Source: Erythrophleum ivorense (lineage: Eukaryota; Streptophyta; Magnoliopsida; Fabales; Fabaceae). From it: a DNA stretch of 64,000 nt. The notes under the pieces were generated by a model. The model was not told the DNA's origin. It worked only from the letters and a program-made list of their open reading frames with translations, and did no database searches. Positions 61,280 through 64,000 of this stretch are shown here, piece by piece; the first letter of the stretch is position 1; every line of letters begins with the position of its first letter. The position numbers and the translations under genes were made by a program. The stretch covers positions 55,693,088 to 55,757,087 of the forward strand of contig JAIUCV010000003.1 in NCBI GenBank assembly GCA_026724425.1. Direction: 5' to 3'.

Positions 61280-62080
61280 TGTGTGAACCTCAACAAGGCT
61301 TGCCTCCTTCTAGAACTAGGGATCATGCAATTATGTTGAAGCTTGAGGAATAGCCACCAAATATATGATCTTATAAATATGCTCATTGCCAAAAGACTAA
61401 AATTGAGAAAATGGTGAAGGACATGTTAGAAGCTAGGATAATACATCCTAGTGTGAGCCCTTTCTCAAGCTCAATGTTGTTGGTTAAATGATGAAAGTTG
61501 GAGATTTTGCGTAAACCATATTTTTGTTAATGAGGCAACTATACTTCATAAATTTCCTACAGTTGCAATAGATGAGCTATTGGATGAGCTAAGAGAAGTT
61601 GCTTTTTTTTCAAAGCTGAATTTGAAATCTAGTTATCACTAGATCAGACTCAACCCTTGGGATGAGGAGAAGACTACTTTTAGAATACGAGGAGCATTGT
61701 GAATTTTTAGCCATACCTTTTGGGTTGACAAATGGTCCCTCAACTTCTTAATGGTTGATGAATGACATTTCAGAGCTCATTGAAGAAATTTATATTGATA
61801 TTTTTTGACCACATCCTAATCTATAGCTTTGACACTCATTTAGAACATCTTAGAGTGGCTTTAGGGGTTCTCAAGGAGCACAACTTAGTTATTAACATGA
61901 AGTCTGCTTTTGGCCAAGCTAAATTGGAGTACTTGGGCCACATTATCTCAACGAAAAAGGTGGAGGTAGATCCTTTCATGGTTGAGGCCATGGTTAATTG
62001 GCCCATTCCTAAAGATTTGAAGGCTTTGAGAGGGTTTCTTGGCCTAATAAGGTATTATAGGAAGTTTGTTAAGAACTATG
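61280..62080 (+). pseudogene. Gypsy reverse transcriptase
   Basis: RT motifs are spread over frames: SWRFCVNHIFVNEATILHKF at about 61,495-61,555, then DELLDELREVAFFSKLNLKS. From 61,762 there is an intact frame with LKKFILIFFDHILIYSFDTH, where the FFDD catalytic box reads FFDH. KLEYLGHIISTKKVEVDP and LRGFLGLIRYYRKFVKNY follow. Confidence 0.85.
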
Positions 62081-62560
62081 GACAAATTGCAGTTCTTCTG
62101 AGTGAATTATGGAAGGATTCTTTTAAATGGTGTGATGCAGCTCAAAAGGAATTTGAGACCTTAAAAGAGGCTATAACTAAAGTACCAATGTTAGCCATGC
62201 CGAATTTTAATTTTCCCTTTGAAGCAGAAGTTGATGCTTCTAGTTTTGTAGTGGGAGATGTGCTTATGTAGCAAGGCAAGCCCATTGCATTCTTCAGCCA
62301 AGTTCTATCATAGAAAAATAAAAAAGCTCATTACTTGAAAGAGAGTTGATAGCTATAATGCTAGCCGTTAAAAGATGGCAACATTATTTGATGGGGCATG
62401 AATTTATAAACCCAGATAAAAAAAGACGAGTCTTAAAATTGATGGGAAATCAATTTGAGATCAAATACAAGCTTGGGACAGAATCAAGTAGTAGATGTGC
62501 TGTCCAAAAAGGAAGGAAATGTGGAATTCACACCTTTTTCACTATGGCAGTATGAAGAGA
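62081..62560 (+). pseudogene. Gypsy RNase H remnant
   Basis: EAEVDASSFVVGDVLM, a stop, then QGKPIAFFSQVLS; a frameshifted MLAVKRWQHYLMG follows, and NQFEIKYKLGTESS where the domain ends. The DAS motif is present. Confidence 0.8.
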
Positions 62561-62579
62561 TAGAGAACCTGGATTAAAA

Positions 62580-62832
62580 GTAAAGGATCTCAAATTGGGT
62601 GAAATAATACAGAATTTGATCGCTGCACAGCAAGGAACAACTAGGTATAGTTTAAAAAAGGGATATTTAATGTATCAAAGAAGAATGGAGCTAGCAAGAG
62701 CATCCTTAAGGATAGCTGGGCTATTTAAAGAATTTCGTGACTCTTCATTAAGGGGTCACTTAAGATACCTTAGAATATACAGAAGGCTTGCTAAATTTTT
62801 ATTTTCAGAAGGAATATCCAAGAGTATGCATA
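62580..62832 (+). pseudogene. Gypsy integrase, N-terminal fragment
   Basis: LIAAQQGTTRYSLKKGYLMY, then FKEFRDSSLRGHLRYLRIYR and RRLAKFLFSEGISKSMHM match the linker and H2C2 zinc region of Gypsy integrase up to the point where it is cut at 62,832. The catalytic core is absent. Confidence 0.75.
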
Positions 62833-64000
62833 TGATAATTCCCAACTATCCATGTTATTGTACATATTTTCTCTCAGTAAAGATGATATTAGTCTCCAAT
62901 TATAGGGTAAATAATACTTTTATAGATAAAACAAACATACTTAGGATGAATAACTCTATACTCAATTCTTACTTGAAAAATGATAGTTTTTGTTTTAACT
63001 TTGACTATATTGATAACTAATCATACTTTGTTCTTGTTATAGGATGCATGTTTTATAGAGGATTGAGTACTTTCAAGTGAAAGAGGCTTCAAAGCTAATT
63101 TCTGCATTATTTTTAAAAGCTTGCCGCGGCTAAGAGTTCATCATGACGCAGCTAAAAGGGAAGAAATCAAAGAGTACTGTGTTGGGCAGCCTATGCCACG
63201 GCGAAACTCTAACCAGAAGCTGACGACGCCGTGGCGAGAGCGTGCTGAGTCGCAGCGCTGGTTGAGTGAAGCTAAATCCATGACAAGGACGTGTTGAGCC
63301 GCGGTACAAAGTCATACAGAAACCAAACTCGCTGCGGCGAAAATGTTATGCACCAAGGTGAGGAGCGTGCATGGCATCTAGAAGCCAATCTCGTCGCGGC
63401 GTATATTCACCCAGAACTCAACCTGGCCATGGCGCAAAACGAATTAGTTAAATACAGCATTTTCTTTACAGACTTTTTGAGGGTTTCAAGCTTCATATGC
63501 TAAGGGAATAGGAAGGAGCCGTCATTCTGGGTTGTATTTGCTTTGTTCCAAGTGTGTGGAGGCTAAAGAGAGCTAAGAAGGCATCTTAGAGAAAAGGGAA
63601 GCTAGGGATTGAAAAGTGAAGCTGAAACAAGCTCCATTTCTGAGTTTCTTCTTCCTTTCTTTTGTTCTTTTAATTATTTTTGATGTATTTGACTTTCATT
63701 TCAAGTTTGACTCTAATTTTCATGATCATGTACAGCTAAACTCTCTAATATAGGATTATTAGGAACTCTTGTATGGATTAATGAGTGTTCTTCACTTTAA
63801 CTTTGCAATCAATGGTTAATATCTGTTCATTCAACTCCATGCTTCATGCTCTCTAATTGATTGGCCAACATTTAGGGTGATTTGATACCTTGCTTGAACT
63901 TGGAAAAGGGAAAGGAAGGTTAGATCAAGAGTTGAGTGATGTGAGTACTTGAAACTTGCTAAGGTAGGTGGATGGTTTAATTAATGAGATAGGAATATAT
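62833..64000 (+). mobile_element. LTR-like sequence truncating the Gypsy integrase, runs off the window
   Basis: From TGATAATTCCCAAC the integrase similarity ends abruptly. The new sequence starts like the reverse of the solo LTR at 54,109-55,325 (TGATGACTCCCAAT). It also shares its general layout: a GC-rich tract in the middle, then a leader with ttcttcttcc and an agctaaa-type stretch. Similarity is low beyond that. It includes a GC-rich tract at 63,118-63,440 with repeated GCCGCGGCG-like words. The end is not in the window, so solo LTR or full element cannot be decided. Confidence 0.5.

Larger units (their letters stand above)
59541..62832 (+). mobile_element. Second Gypsy retrotransposon, plus strand, both ends missing
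   Basis: Plus-strand order is gag, protease, RT, RNase H, then the start of integrase, truncated at about 62,832 where a different LTR-like sequence begins. No 5' LTR: it starts head-to-head with the minus-strand element. Numerous stops and frameshifts. Confidence 0.85.

Overview
The window reads as nuclear DNA of a dicot-like flowering plant, probably a perennial with a mid-sized or large genome. It is AT-rich and has long introns with GT..AG borders. It holds plant-type CACTA, Copia and Gypsy elements with tRNA-Met-like primer sites, and one recognisable host gene family, a type II (MIKC) MADS-box gene. No rRNA, tRNA, CRISPR array or bacterial-style operon was seen. The species cannot be named from the sequence alone.

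Layout. 1-6.1 kb: decayed repeat DNA, including a diverged plus-strand copy of a long Gypsy LTR (about 3.5-5.6 kb) and a direct duplication at 5.6-6.1 kb. 6.14-10.63 kb: one end of a CACTA (En/Spm) transposon, with a CACTACAAAAAAA terminus, a dense subterminal repeat array and minus-strand remnants of two transposon proteins; the other end is missing. 10.6-14.8 kb: repeat-like DNA, possibly an LTR. 14,844-17,727: a 2.9 kb solo LTR with a perfect 5-bp target duplication. 17.7-25.0 kb: intergenic DNA with a MITE. 24,996-32,026 (minus): a complete SVP/AGL24/JOINTLESS-type MADS-box gene in seven coding exons (204 aa), with a TATA box and a long CT microsatellite upstream. 32.7-37.7 kb: very AT-rich upstream DNA.

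37.76-49.73 kb is a nested transposon stack. A Copia element that appears to carry gag but no pol (LTRs 37,756-38,024 and 49,461-49,728) is split by a roughly 9.9 kb DNA transposon with inverted subterminal arrays. That transposon contains a Gypsy fragment, and next to the fragment sits a second copy of the 2.9 kb solo LTR (43,721-46,574), inverted relative to the first. 50,521-50,783 (minus) holds the last two coding exons of a second SVP-like gene, with intact splice sites and reading frame; its upstream exons are not found in the remaining 13 kb. 52.4-64 kb is again all retrotransposon: a Copia LTR plus gag remnant, a minus-strand chromovirus-like Gypsy (53.56-59.54 kb) interrupted by a 1.2 kb solo LTR with a perfect AACCA duplication, a head-to-head plus-strand Gypsy (59.54-62.83 kb), and a further LTR-like sequence that breaks its integrase and runs off the window.

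Biologically, the host content is an SVP-like locus, probably two tandem genes, embedded in nested retrotransposons. SVP-clade proteins are transcription factors that act in flowering time, inflorescence identity and, in woody perennials, bud dormancy. The mobile elements are all visibly broken. No gene system unrelated to known families could be supported. The most unusual structures are the nested stack, the gag-only Copia, the head-to-head Gypsy junction, and arrays of GC-rich quasi-palindromes inside otherwise AT-rich LTRs.
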